A stretch of DNA of 13,534 nt from Candidatus Krumholzibacteriia bacterium (lineage in GTDB: Bacteria > Krumholzibacteriota > Krumholzibacteriia > LZORAL124-64-63). The DNA lies in assembly GCA_014859985.1 (NCBI GenBank), contig JACZKN010000174.1, positions 1 to 13,534 of the forward strand, read 5' to 3'. Made by a program: the position numbers and the translations under genes. Below, piece by piece: positions 1 through 6,445 of this stretch. The stretch's first letter is position 1. Each line of letters starts with the position of its first letter. The notes under the pieces were generated by a model. The model was not told the origin of the DNA. It ran no database searches and was given only the letters and a program-made list of their open reading frames with translations.

Positions 1-634
1 GGGCGGTGCCGCCGCCGGCGCCGCCGGCCAGCGACCAGTCCAGGTCGAAGATCCGCTGGGCGTCCGCGGCCAGCCCCGGGTGCCGGGCCAGCACGCCCAG
101 CTCGCGGATCTGGCCCAGGGCCCGCCAGTCGAAGTTCTGGCTGCCGACCCAGAAGATGTCCCGGTCGGCCAGGAAGTACTTGGCGTGGAGCACGCCGCCG
201 AAGTCGGCGCCGGCGTCCCAGAGACGGGTCTCGGCGCCGGGCAGGCCGCCCAGCCAGGCGGGTGCGTCCGGATAGTTGCGGGCGAACTTGGCGTCGGCCA
301 GGCAGCGCACCCGGGCGCCGCGGCCGGCGGCGGCGGCCACCGCGTCCAGGACCGGAAGCAGCAGGTCCGGCGCCGAATCGGGGCCGTAGGCGTCGCTGCC
401 GTCCCCCTTGCGGCTGAAATAGAAGCCGGCCAGGTCGATGCGGCCGGCCTTGCCCAGCACCTCGGGCCAGACGGCGGCCGCGTCCCGCAGTCCCGGCAGG
501 TCGAGGTCGGTGTGCTGGGGCCAGCTCTCGACGAATTCGATGGTGCCGACGGGGGGCTCCGCGGCGGGAGCCAGGGAGAACGCGGCGAAGGTGGCCAGCC
601 CGGTCCAGGCGGCGGCGGTCAGGCCCATGCGCAT
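1..634 (-). CDS. Exported phospholipase D-like protein (PLD3/PLD4/K4-like), 3' part missing
   Basis: The visible 211 residues are the N-terminal part; the gene runs off the left window edge with no stop. It begins with a signal-peptide-like stretch (about residues 1-25, ending APAA). A PLD catalytic motif follows as HAKYFLAD (His150, Lys152, Asp157), then GSQNFDWRAL. The order of segments (FVES near residue 34, DLAGFYFSR near 67, GVLHAKYF, GSQNFDWR, IRELGV) closely follows animal PLD3/PLD4 and poxvirus K4, which carry LVES, DIASFYW, GVLHTKF, GSANMDWR and VKELGV. That comparison is from memory of the family. PLD3/4 are 5' exonucleases of single-stranded nucleic acid; other members act on phospholipids, so the substrate here is inferred only. 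Two-domain members need a second HKD motif, expected beyond the edge. The ATG at 634 follows AAGGAAA; an in-frame ATG at 628 is possible. It lies 33 nt downstream of the transketolase-like gene and is probably cotranscribed with it. Confidence 0.85.
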   Translation of the reverse strand, partial: MRMGLTAAAWTGLATFAAFSLAPAAEPPVGTIEFVESWPQHTDLDLPGLRDAAAVWPEVLGKAGRIDLAGFYFSRKGDGSDAYGPDSAPDLLLPVLDAVAAAAGRGARVRCLADAKFARNYPDAPAWLGGLPGAETRLWDAGADFGGVLHAKYFLADRDIFWVGSQNFDWRALGQIRELGVLARHPGLAADAQRIFDLDWSLAGGAGGGTA

Positions 635-667
635 GGGTGGGTTTCCTTTCGGTCCGGCATGACGTCC

Positions 668-3013
668 TCAGCCGCGGGCCCCGTCCAGCATGGCGCCCAG
701 TTCGGCCATGCGCCTGCCATGGTCGCGGGCGAAGGCGATCACGCCCCGGGCGATGGCCTCGGGATCGAGCCCCGCGCTCTCGCACACCTCGTCGAGCGAG
801 CCGCCCGGCCGCCACAGGTCGTCGTGGTCGCTGCTGAGGGAGTAGCGGTCGGCCAGGGGGTTGAAGGACCAGTCGTGCATCAGCCGCTTGGAGCGGTTGG
901 TGACGTAGGTGCTGTTGAGCCGGTCGCCGCGGGACAGGACGCTCTCGCGGTAGGCCTCGTCCTGCAGCGCGAAGAGCTGCGGGCTGGGCACGGCCACGAA
1001 CTTCACGTTGACGCCGCCGGCGTCGATCGCGGGCAGCGCCCGGATCAGGTTGTACGTGCTCATGGTGCCCTGGACCATGACCACGCCCTGCTTCGGCAGG
1101 CCGGGCCGCCAGTCGCGCAGCACGTAGGCGCCCCTGGCCGCCAGCAGATGCGAGCCCAGGCCCAGGGCCTCGCGGTCGGGGATCTCGACGCCCGGGCGGG
1201 TCAGGTGCAGGGCGACGATGGGCCGGTCGGTCCGCAGGGCCGCGGCCAGCATCACCGGTACCTCGTTGTACTCCCAAGGGTGGATGTCGATGACGTGGCC
1301 GTCGGGGAAGAGCTGGGTCGTGCCCGGGCTGAAGATGCCGAAATGGGTGCGGCTGTCCTCGGCGGTCTCCGGCCCGCTGTGGCCGGCCACCCAGACGGTC
1401 TTGCCCACCTTCAGCTCGCAGTCCTGGGCCAGCTGGCTGTACAGGCGCATGGCGCCGTACTTCAGGTAGCTGAACGAGCCGTAGGTGGAACAGGCGGTCC
1501 AGAAGCCGTTGAACTCGCGCTCCGGGTCCTCGGCCAGGTTCACCGACGCCGCGCCCACCATGATGCCCGCGTTGGCGAACTCGGTGATGCCCTGGGGCAG
1601 GATCACGCCGTCGGGGTTGGTCTCGCGGTTGTACCACCCGGTGTTCTTGAGGTCCCCGAACGGGTCGCCGAAGCCCGAGATGTTGGTCGAGCCGGCCAGG
1701 TCCGCCGAGCAGACCAAAAACAGCGGGCGGCCGTATTTCTCCAGGCAGTAGCTGTTGACCCAGCTGCCCCACTTGGCGAAGCCCGCGCGGTTGGGCTGGT
1801 TGGCGCCCGGCTTGGCCCACATCTGCCGGGGGTAGTTCTCGTAGTCGAACAGCGCGTCGTCGTGCAGCGGGTTCCTCGACACCGGCAGGCGGAAGCCCGG
1901 GATCTCCCGGGGCACGCTCTCGCCCAGTTCGACCAGGCGGTCGGCCAGGTATGCCAGCAGCTCCCCGTCGCCGCGCAGCACTTCCAGCGCCACGTTAAGA
2001 TTGTCGGCGAACTGCTTGCGCTGGGCTGTCTTGTCCTTGGGGGCTGGTTCGCCGGTACCGTGCCAGGTGACGCCGTACTTCGCGCTGAAGTCGGCGCGGC
2101 AACGCCAGAAGTTCTCGTCGTTCAGCTTGTGGGGCGAGCCGTGGCTGGACGCGTCGTACTTGTGGTAGCCGCGGCCCTTGCGGGTGCGGCCGAACATCAT
2201 GCCCGGGCGCTGCGGCGGGTTGTCGCCGTGGGTCATCTCCAGCAGGGCCCGCAGCACGTCCTGCCAGTCGCTGCCGTCGTTGGCCTCGTGCACGTGCCAG
2301 CCGTAGGGTGCGAACCAGTCGCGGGGCGTGCCGGCGACGATCGAGCTGGTCGGGTGCGGGTCGATGCCGAAGTCGTTCCAGTCCAGGATGACGTTCAGGT
2401 TGTCCAGCCCCAGGCCGTAGGCCGAGTTCTTGGTCTCGTGCCAGCAGCCGGCGGTGTGGCCGCCCTCGCCCTCGATGGCGAAGACCTTCACGCCCTCGGC
2501 CCGGGCGGCCTTCAGGGCGATGGCCTCGCCGGCGGCCGGGGGCGCGCCGTGGCCGCTGGGGCCGGTGTTGAACTTGACGAAGAGGTTCTTCTCGGCCATC
2601 TCCACGTGGCCGGGCAGGCCGCCGCGGTTGCGGAAGTCCAGCAGGTCCTCCCACAGCAGCGTGCGCGCCCGGCCGCCGCCGATGGCGTACTTCGGATCGC
2701 CCGTGCGCTCGTGCATCACGCGCATGGCCTCGTTGAAGACCGACAACGTGGCGTAGACCAGCGGCGCGGTGTGGCCCGCGACCAGCACGAAGCGGTCGCC
2801 GAAGCGCTTCTCCGGGTGGCGGATGTCCCAGCGCATGGCGCCCGACAGCAGCAGGCTCACGAAGTAGTGGACCTTCGAGCGGCTCCCGCCCGGATGCCCG
2901 CTCTGGCGGTAGTTGAGCATCACGTCGATCTGCTGGTCGATGATGTCCTTGAGCTTCTCCCAGCGGGCGAAATTGGGTTCCTGGGCCGCGAAGATCCTGC
3001 TGGCATCGGACAC
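668..3013 (-). CDS. Divergent transketolase-family (thiamine diphosphate) enzyme
   Basis: A 781-residue cytoplasmic enzyme with no signal peptide. The transketolase layout is visible in order: SGHPGGSRS (His40), AGHTAP (His81), GPSGHG (151-156, like GPLGQG), a diphosphate-binding GEGG (182-185) that pairs with DWNDFGID (211-218), SADLAGSTNISGF (436-448) opening the pyrimidine domain, and GITEFA with Glu478 as the likely cofactor-activating Glu. GHSGPETAEDSRTHFG (544-559) matches the transketolase region ending in EDGPTHQP. Family members move two-carbon ketol units between sugar phosphates. This one is about 120 residues longer than typical transketolase (about 660) and has GEG where GDG is usual, so its substrate is uncertain. 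Xfp-type phosphoketolase and pyruvate dehydrogenase E1 fit less well. The GTG at 3013 is preceded by GAGAGGAG at good spacing; the frame stays open to 3070, but that extension is Pro/Arg-rich and lacks a better ribosome site. Confidence 0.88.
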   Translation of the reverse strand: MSDASRIFAAQEPNFARWEKLKDIIDQQIDVMLNYRQSGHPGGSRSKVHYFVSLLLSGAMRWDIRHPEKRFGDRFVLVAGHTAPLVYATLSVFNEAMRVMHERTGDPKYAIGGGRARTLLWEDLLDFRNRGGLPGHVEMAEKNLFVKFNTGPSGHGAPPAAGEAIALKAARAEGVKVFAIEGEGGHTAGCWHETKNSAYGLGLDNLNVILDWNDFGIDPHPTSSIVAGTPRDWFAPYGWHVHEANDGSDWQDVLRALLEMTHGDNPPQRPGMMFGRTRKGRGYHKYDASSHGSPHKLNDENFWRCRADFSAKYGVTWHGTGEPAPKDKTAQRKQFADNLNVALEVLRGDGELLAYLADRLVELGESVPREIPGFRLPVSRNPLHDDALFDYENYPRQMWAKPGANQPNRAGFAKWGSWVNSYCLEKYGRPLFLVCSADLAGSTNISGFGDPFGDLKNTGWYNRETNPDGVILPQGITEFANAGIMVGAASVNLAEDPEREFNGFWTACSTYGSFSYLKYGAMRLYSQLAQDCELKVGKTVWVAGHSGPETAEDSRTHFGIFSPGTTQLFPDGHVIDIHPWEYNEVPVMLAAALRTDRPIVALHLTRPGVEIPDREALGLGSHLLAARGAYVLRDWRPGLPKQGVVMVQGTMSTYNLIRALPAIDAGGVNVKFVAVPSPQLFALQDEAYRESVLSRGDRLNSTYVTNRSKRLMHDWSFNPLADRYSLSSDHDDLWRPGGSLDEVCESAGLDPEAIARGVIAFARDHGRRMAELGAMLDGARG

Positions 3014-3069
3014 GGGGGGGCTCCTCTCGGACGGTGGTCGCGGGCGGGCCGGCCCGGGACGGCCGGGCA

Positions 3070-3083
3070 CCCGCGGCCGCGGG
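3070..3083. repeat. 14-bp perfect palindrome in the transketolase leader
   Basis: CCCGCGGCCGCGGG is self-complementary and lies 57 nt upstream of the GTG start, inside the predicted 5' leader. It could be chance in such GC-rich DNA, an RNA hairpin, or a protein site; nothing distinguishes these. Confidence 0.3.
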
Positions 3084-3103
3084 AAGGCTCGTTTTGCCCG
3101 CCA

Positions 3104-3132
3104 AACATGGGGGAAGGGCAGGCCGGTTTCAA
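3104..3132 (-). promoter_or_regulatory. Candidate sigma-70-type promoter for the transketolase/PLD unit
   Basis: On the minus strand TTGAAA (3132-3127; 5 of 6 to the -35 consensus) is followed after exactly 17 nt by CATGTT (3109-3104), which keeps the important A at position 2 and T at position 6 of the -10 box. It lies in the only relatively AT-containing part of the 179-nt gap between the two genes. The leader would be roughly 85 nt. The -10 match is poor (3 of 6), hence modest confidence. Confidence 0.35.
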
Positions 3133-3170
3133 GCGGAATCCGGCCGTCCGGGCGGGTCCGGCGCCGGGCG

Positions 3171-3203
3171 CGGGATCAGTCGCCGACCGGGATCAGTCGC
3201 CGA
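3171..3203. repeat. Tandem 17-bp duplication covering the stop codon of the repeat-protein gene
   Basis: CGGGATCAGTCGCCGA occurs at 3171-3186 and again at 3188-3203, a 16-nt identical match at a period of 17. The second copy contains the real stop codon (TGA, 3195-3193) and the last codons (Phe-Gly-Asp); the first is its image just downstream. It looks like a small slippage duplication at the 3' end of the gene. Confidence 0.75.
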
Positions 3204-4425
3204 ACTCGGCGACGGCCAGCCGGCGCCAGGGGACCCGGACGGTCGTGCCGTCAGCCATGACCAGCACGCCCTGGTTCGCGGCCGTGACGTCCGTGCCCTC
3301 GTCCAGCAGCAGCACCGTGCCCGCACGCAGGGTGACGCGGGCGCCGTCGCCCTCGGGCTCGATGCGGGCGATCGCCGCCATGGGCAGGTCGTATTCGGTC
3401 CCGCCTTGCGACCCGTTCAGGAGGTCCCAGGTCCAGCCCTCGTCCAGGTCCCAGACCAGGCGGCCCGCCAGGCGCCGGCCGTCCTTGTCGGTCACCACGC
3501 CCGTCAGTTCCCCGCCGGCGGGGAAATCGCCCCGGGCCGGACCGGAGGCTCCCGGCAGGTCGAAGTCGGCGCGCACGAAGTCCCGCCAGCGCACCGTGAC
3601 GCGCCCGAGGTCGGCCACCTCGACGGCCACGCCGCGGTTGTCGGCGTTCACGTCGTTGGTGCCGGTCAGCAACAGGGAGCGTCCGTCGCGCAGGACGACG
3701 CGGGTGCCGTCGCGCTCCTTGGCGAGCGAGGCGATCAGCCCCATGGGCAGGTCGTGGTCCCCGCTCGCGTCCTCGCCGTCGAGCAGGTCCAGGTCGACGC
3801 TCTCGGACAGGTCCCAGCGGATGAAGCCGACGAGGGTGCCTGCGGTGGTGGTCACCGTGCCGGACAGGCGCCGCCAGGGGGGCAGGGCGCCGGCGGGGGC
3901 CTGGAAGAAGACGATCTCCCGCAGGTCGTCGAAGTCCAGCACCAGGGATTCGGCGGCAGCCACCGTCAGTTCGCCGGCCAGGTCGCGGCTGCGCCGGCCC
4001 ACCGGGTGGCGCCCGCCGTCGGTGGTCTCGACCACCGCGCCGTCGCGGTCCAGGCTGATGCGCGCGATCTGGCCGTAGCGGCACAGGAACTGGCGCTGGT
4101 CGTTGCCGCGCTTGTCGCCTCCGCCCAGCACGTAGGCCAACCGGGCCACCAGTCCTTCCTCGCGGAAATACTCGGCGCGGCGCTCCTTGGCCAGTTCCTC
4201 GGGGTCCACCTGCCCGGCCCAGGGCGATTCGCTGCGGACGGCGGTAAACACGTCGTCCCAGAAGGTGTCCCAGCTTTCGGTGCGCAGGAAGCCGGTCACG
4301 GCCTCGCCGTCCTCGGTGGTCACCGTGCCGTAGAGGCAGCCGGCGCCCGCGGGCGGGCCGGCCTCCGCCCGGGCGGCCGGCGGCCCGGCGACGGCGAAGA
4401 TCAGCAGGGGTACGAGGAGGCGCAT
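3193..4425 (-). CDS. Exported protein of unknown function with a module repeated two to three times
   Basis: A 410-residue protein with a signal peptide (1-20, cleavage probably after ARA). I do not recognise a named domain. Two clear copies of a module of about 105 residues run from 186 to 289 and from 305 to 408. Shared landmarks are SGTVTT / TGVVTD, then GFIRWDL / GRLVWDL, LDLLDG / WDLLNG, DLPMGLIASL / DLPMAAIARI, RVVLRDG / RVTLRAG, a GTNDVNADNRGV / GTDVTAANQGV turn, and VTVRWRDF / VRVPWRRL. Residues 30-173 seem to hold a more degenerate first copy (YGTVTTEDGEAVTGFLR, GQIARISLDRDG, LREIVFF) with an insertion at 52-110. The pattern suggests a periplasmic or surface beta-rich fold. The ATG at 4425 follows GGAAAGGAC. 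It lies 69 nt downstream of the exonuclease gene, with no promoter seen in that gap. Confidence 0.85.
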   Translation of the reverse strand: MRLLVPLLIFAVAGPPAARAEAGPPAGAGCLYGTVTTEDGEAVTGFLRTESWDTFWDDVFTAVRSESPWAGQVDPEELAKERRAEYFREEGLVARLAYVLGGGDKRGNDQRQFLCRYGQIARISLDRDGAVVETTDGGRHPVGRRSRDLAGELTVAAAESLVLDFDDLREIVFFQAPAGALPPWRRLSGTVTTTAGTLVGFIRWDLSESVDLDLLDGEDASGDHDLPMGLIASLAKERDGTRVVLRDGRSLLLTGTNDVNADNRGVAVEVADLGRVTVRWRDFVRADFDLPGASGPARGDFPAGGELTGVVTDKDGRRLAGRLVWDLDEGWTWDLLNGSQGGTEYDLPMAAIARIEPEGDGARVTLRAGTVLLLDEGTDVTAANQGVLVMADGTTVRVPWRRLAVAEFGD

Positions 4426-4494
4426 GGCGGTCCTTTCCGCGACCGGAGGCCGCTTCGGGTCCAGGACGGTCCGGCGGCCGTCGGGGTTGCGTTT

Positions 4495-5079
4495 TCAGGC
4501 GAGGGCGCGGCCCAGGTGGTGCATCTGCAGGACCGCCGCCGCCGCGCGGGCGTCCTCCACCGCGCGGTGGGCGGTGAAGCGCTCGGCCAGGCCCATCTTC
4601 TCCAGGATGGACTCGAGGGTCAGCCCGCTGGTCCGGTGGTCGTGGGCCGCCAGCCAGACCATCGCCACCGCGCGCAGGTCGAAGGCGCCGCCGGCGATGT
4701 GGCCGCGGAAGTCCAGGCCGTGGCGGTCGCATTCGCGGCGCAGCAGGGGAATGTCGTAGTAGGCCCCGAAGGCCGCGATCACCGCCTTGTTGCGCGGCCC
4801 GTACCACTCCAGGAAGCGCCGGCCCACGCGGGCGAAGGTCTCCTTCTCCGCGACCATCTCCGGCGTGATCCCGGTGATCGCGGTGATGAAGGGGGGGACG
4901 GGGTGGTCCGCCGGCCGCACCAGCTCGCTGAAGGTGCCCGCCACCTCGAGGCTGCGCCGGTCCAGGCGCACCGCGCCGATCTCGATGATGCTGCTGCGCT
5001 CGATGCTGTTGTTGCCCTCGTCCTCGGCCGGGCAGCTGGCCTCCAGGTCGACGACGACGATGTCCGTGGTGTAGCGCAC
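4495..5079 (-). CDS. DEDDh-family 3'-5' exonuclease (KapD/ERI1-like)
   Basis: A 194-residue cytoplasmic nuclease domain. The DEDDh catalytic set is complete: Asp11 and Glu13 in VVVDLEASC (Exo I), Asp109 in AFGAYYDIPLL (Exo II), and His171 with Asp176 in HRAVEDARAA (Exo III). The IIEIGAV strand (31-37) and ITGITPEMV (68-76) are typical of the family. Members bind two metal ions through the acidic residues and trim 3' ends of RNA or DNA. The DLEASC start and GITPE segment resemble the KapD/ERI1 group more than DnaQ epsilon or oligoribonuclease; RNA as substrate is inference. The GTG at 5079 is chosen because GAGGAGAA lies just upstream. The frame stays open far upstream across the S9 hydrolase gene, but only by chance, since the hydrolase occupies another frame. 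The 56-nt gap to the hydrolase has no promoter, only a hairpin. Confidence 0.9.
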   Translation of the reverse strand: MRYTTDIVVVDLEASCPAEDEGNNSIERSSIIEIGAVRLDRRSLEVAGTFSELVRPADHPVPPFITAITGITPEMVAEKETFARVGRRFLEWYGPRNKAVIAAFGAYYDIPLLRRECDRHGLDFRGHIAGGAFDLRAVAMVWLAAHDHRTSGLTLESILEKMGLAERFTAHRAVEDARAAAAVLQMHHLGRALA

Positions 5080-5108
5080 GCGTTCTCCTCGTTTGCGGGC
5101 GATGGCGG

Positions 5109-5127
5109 GCCGGCGAACGTCGCCGGC
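5109..5127. other. Perfect 8-bp stem, 3-nt loop hairpin between S9 hydrolase and exonuclease genes
   Basis: GCCGGCGA and TCGCCGGC are exact reverse complements separated by ACG. The hairpin lies 8 nt after the hydrolase stop codon and 29 nt before the exonuclease GTG. No T-run follows on the minus strand, so it is not a standard intrinsic terminator. It could protect the upstream mRNA's 3' end or reduce downstream expression. Confidence 0.5.
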
Positions 5128-5135
5128 AGTCCGCG

Positions 5136-6248
5136 CTAGCGTCCGCCCGGCACCGGGTAGCCCGCCCGGTCCAGCTCGGCCGTGCCGGTGATCGGCCGTG
5201 GCGGCTTGAGGTGCTTGGCCAGGAACCGGTAGACCTTCACCCGGATCTCCCGTGCGCCCCGGGTGTCCAGGCGGTCGAAGCTGTGGCCGCCGGGGAAGTC
5301 CTCGTAGACCTCGTACTCGAACTCCTTGCCCTCGGCTTTCAGGGCGCGGATCAGGCCGACCACCTCGAGGCTGTTGACGTCCTCGTCGCTGGTGTTGGTG
5401 TGGATCAGCACCGGCGTCCGCAGGCGCTCGGCGTTCCAGACCGGGCTGCGCCGCTTGTACTCCGCGATGTTCTCGGTCACCGTCTGGCCGATATGGTGGT
5501 CGGCGGAATAGTAGCCGGCGTAGTCCCCGCCCAGGTAGCCCAGGCGCGCGATCAGGTCGCTGACCGGCACGCCGGCGTAGGCGCACCTGTAGGCATCGGG
5601 ATGCTCCATCACGTTCAGCAGCGAGATCAGCCCACCGTGGCTCCAGCCGATCATGCCGACCCGGCCCTTGTCGACGAACGGGTAGTTCTCCAGCACGTAC
5701 TGCCGCGCCATGTCGTTGTCCTGGACCTCGAGGCCGCCGTAGTCGATGTCCTCGTAGAGCCCGCGGCCGTAGCCGGTGCTGCCGCGGTACTCGGGAGCCA
5801 CGACGACGTAGCCCTGGGCCAGCAGTTCGCGCACGATGTGGGTGTAGTAGGTCGTGAAGTCGGCATGCACCCCGCCGTGGGGAAAGACCAGCAGCGGCGC
5901 CTGCTGCGACGTGTCCAGGTCCTTCGGGAAGAAGACGTAGCACCAGAACTTCACGGGGTTGCCGGCACCGATGGCCGTGGGGCTCTCCTGCTTCCAGCGC
6001 GGCGGCCCCCAGATGCGCACCTTGTCGATCACCGCCACGTCGCCCAGGCGGTCGAACCACAGGCCGTCGTCCACCAGCTTCTGCAGCACGTCCAGCCGGT
6101 GGTCCAGGCTCTCCAGGCGGCCCAGCACCCGGTCCAGGCCGGCGGCCACACCCTCGACGGTGGCGGGGGTCGGTTCGTCGCCGGCGGACGCGGACAGGGG
6201 CAGCAGCAGGACGAACAGGACGGACAGGACGGGCACCAGCGGTTTCAT
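5136..6248 (-). CDS. Exported S9-family (prolyl oligopeptidase-like) serine hydrolase
   Basis: A 370-residue protein with a signal peptide (1-22, ASA before Gly-Asp-Glu), a helical segment at about 31-60, then an alpha/beta-hydrolase domain. The S9 signature is clear: FPHGG (122-126, oxyanion region), APEYRGSTGYG (151-161), nucleophile Ser203 in GWSHGG, Asp288 in NTSDEDV and His322 in PGGHSF. S9 enzymes cleave short peptides or act as esterases; most have an N-terminal beta-propeller, which is missing here, so this is the short catalytic-domain type, probably periplasmic. Peptidase against esterase cannot be told from sequence. The ATG at 6248 follows AAGGAGAAG; upstream in-frame ATGs to 6335 lie before the predicted transcription start and are rejected. 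It diverges from the polyketide synthase gene and probably heads a transcript continuing into the exonuclease and repeat-protein genes. Confidence 0.9.
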   Translation of the reverse strand: MKPLVPVLSVLFVLLLPLSASAGDEPTPATVEGVAAGLDRVLGRLESLDHRLDVLQKLVDDGLWFDRLGDVAVIDKVRIWGPPRWKQESPTAIGAGNPVKFWCYVFFPKDLDTSQQAPLLVFPHGGVHADFTTYYTHIVRELLAQGYVVVAPEYRGSTGYGRGLYEDIDYGGLEVQDNDMARQYVLENYPFVDKGRVGMIGWSHGGLISLLNVMEHPDAYRCAYAGVPVSDLIARLGYLGGDYAGYYSADHHIGQTVTENIAEYKRRSPVWNAERLRTPVLIHTNTSDEDVNSLEVVGLIRALKAEGKEFEYEVYEDFPGGHSFDRLDTRGAREIRVKVYRFLAKHLKPPRPITGTAELDRAGYPVPGGR

Positions 6249-6306
6249 GGCTTCTCCTTGCAGGCTTGCAGCCTCGCGGCTCCGTGCGGCGGGGCGTACC
6301 GGGGCC

Positions 6307-6335
6307 ATTGTCCCTGCCGGCGGCCGTGGCGTCAA
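6307..6335 (-). promoter_or_regulatory. Sigma-70-type promoter of the S9 hydrolase unit
   Basis: On the minus strand TTGACG (6335-6330; 5 of 6) is followed after exactly 17 nt by GACAAT (6312-6307; 4 of 6). Transcription would start near 6300, giving a leader of about 50 nt before the ATG at 6248 with its AGGAGAAG site. This is the best promoter match in the window. Confidence 0.6.
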
Positions 6336-6358
6336 CCGGGTCGAACACCGCTGTCCGA

Positions 6359-6387
6359 TTCGCGCGTCCGCCGATCGTCGTTAAGAT
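6359..6387 (+). promoter_or_regulatory. Weak candidate promoter for the polyketide synthase
   Basis: TAAGAT (6382-6387; 4 of 6 to TATAAT) is the only AT-rich hexamer upstream of the gene. At 17-nt spacing the -35 position reads TTCGCG, a poor match, so an activator may be needed or the call may be wrong. The inverted repeat at 6390-6423 begins immediately downstream, where the transcription start would fall. Confidence 0.25.
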
Positions 6388-6389
6388 GT

Positions 6390-6423
6390 GGGCCCGGGGT
6401 GCCGGTCCGCCTGCCCCGGGCCC
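6390..6423. repeat. Perfect 10-bp inverted repeat upstream of the polyketide synthase
   Basis: GGGCCCGGGG (6390-6399) and CCCCGGGCCC (6414-6423) are exact reverse complements with a 14-nt spacer; two inner G-U pairs could extend the stem in RNA. It ends 11 nt before the CAGGAG ribosome site and overlaps the expected transcription start. It could be an operator or, if transcribed, a leader hairpin. No T-run follows on the plus strand, so it is not an ordinary terminator. Confidence 0.6.
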
Positions 6424-6445
6424 CATGCCAGCGTCAGGAGCACCC

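Noticed and set aside
668..3013. Xfp-type phosphoketolase as the identity of the thiamine diphosphate enzyme
   Set aside because: The similar length is misleading; the SGHPGGS, SADLAG and EDSRTHFG landmarks follow the transketolase order, and phosphoketolase motifs are not seen.
80..4078. A 1332-codon open frame on the plus strand
   Set aside because: It is antisense to the PLD, transketolase and repeat-protein genes, whose motifs are unmistakable. Its product is low-complexity Gly/Ala/Val/His-rich, as expected from the complement of GC-rich codons.
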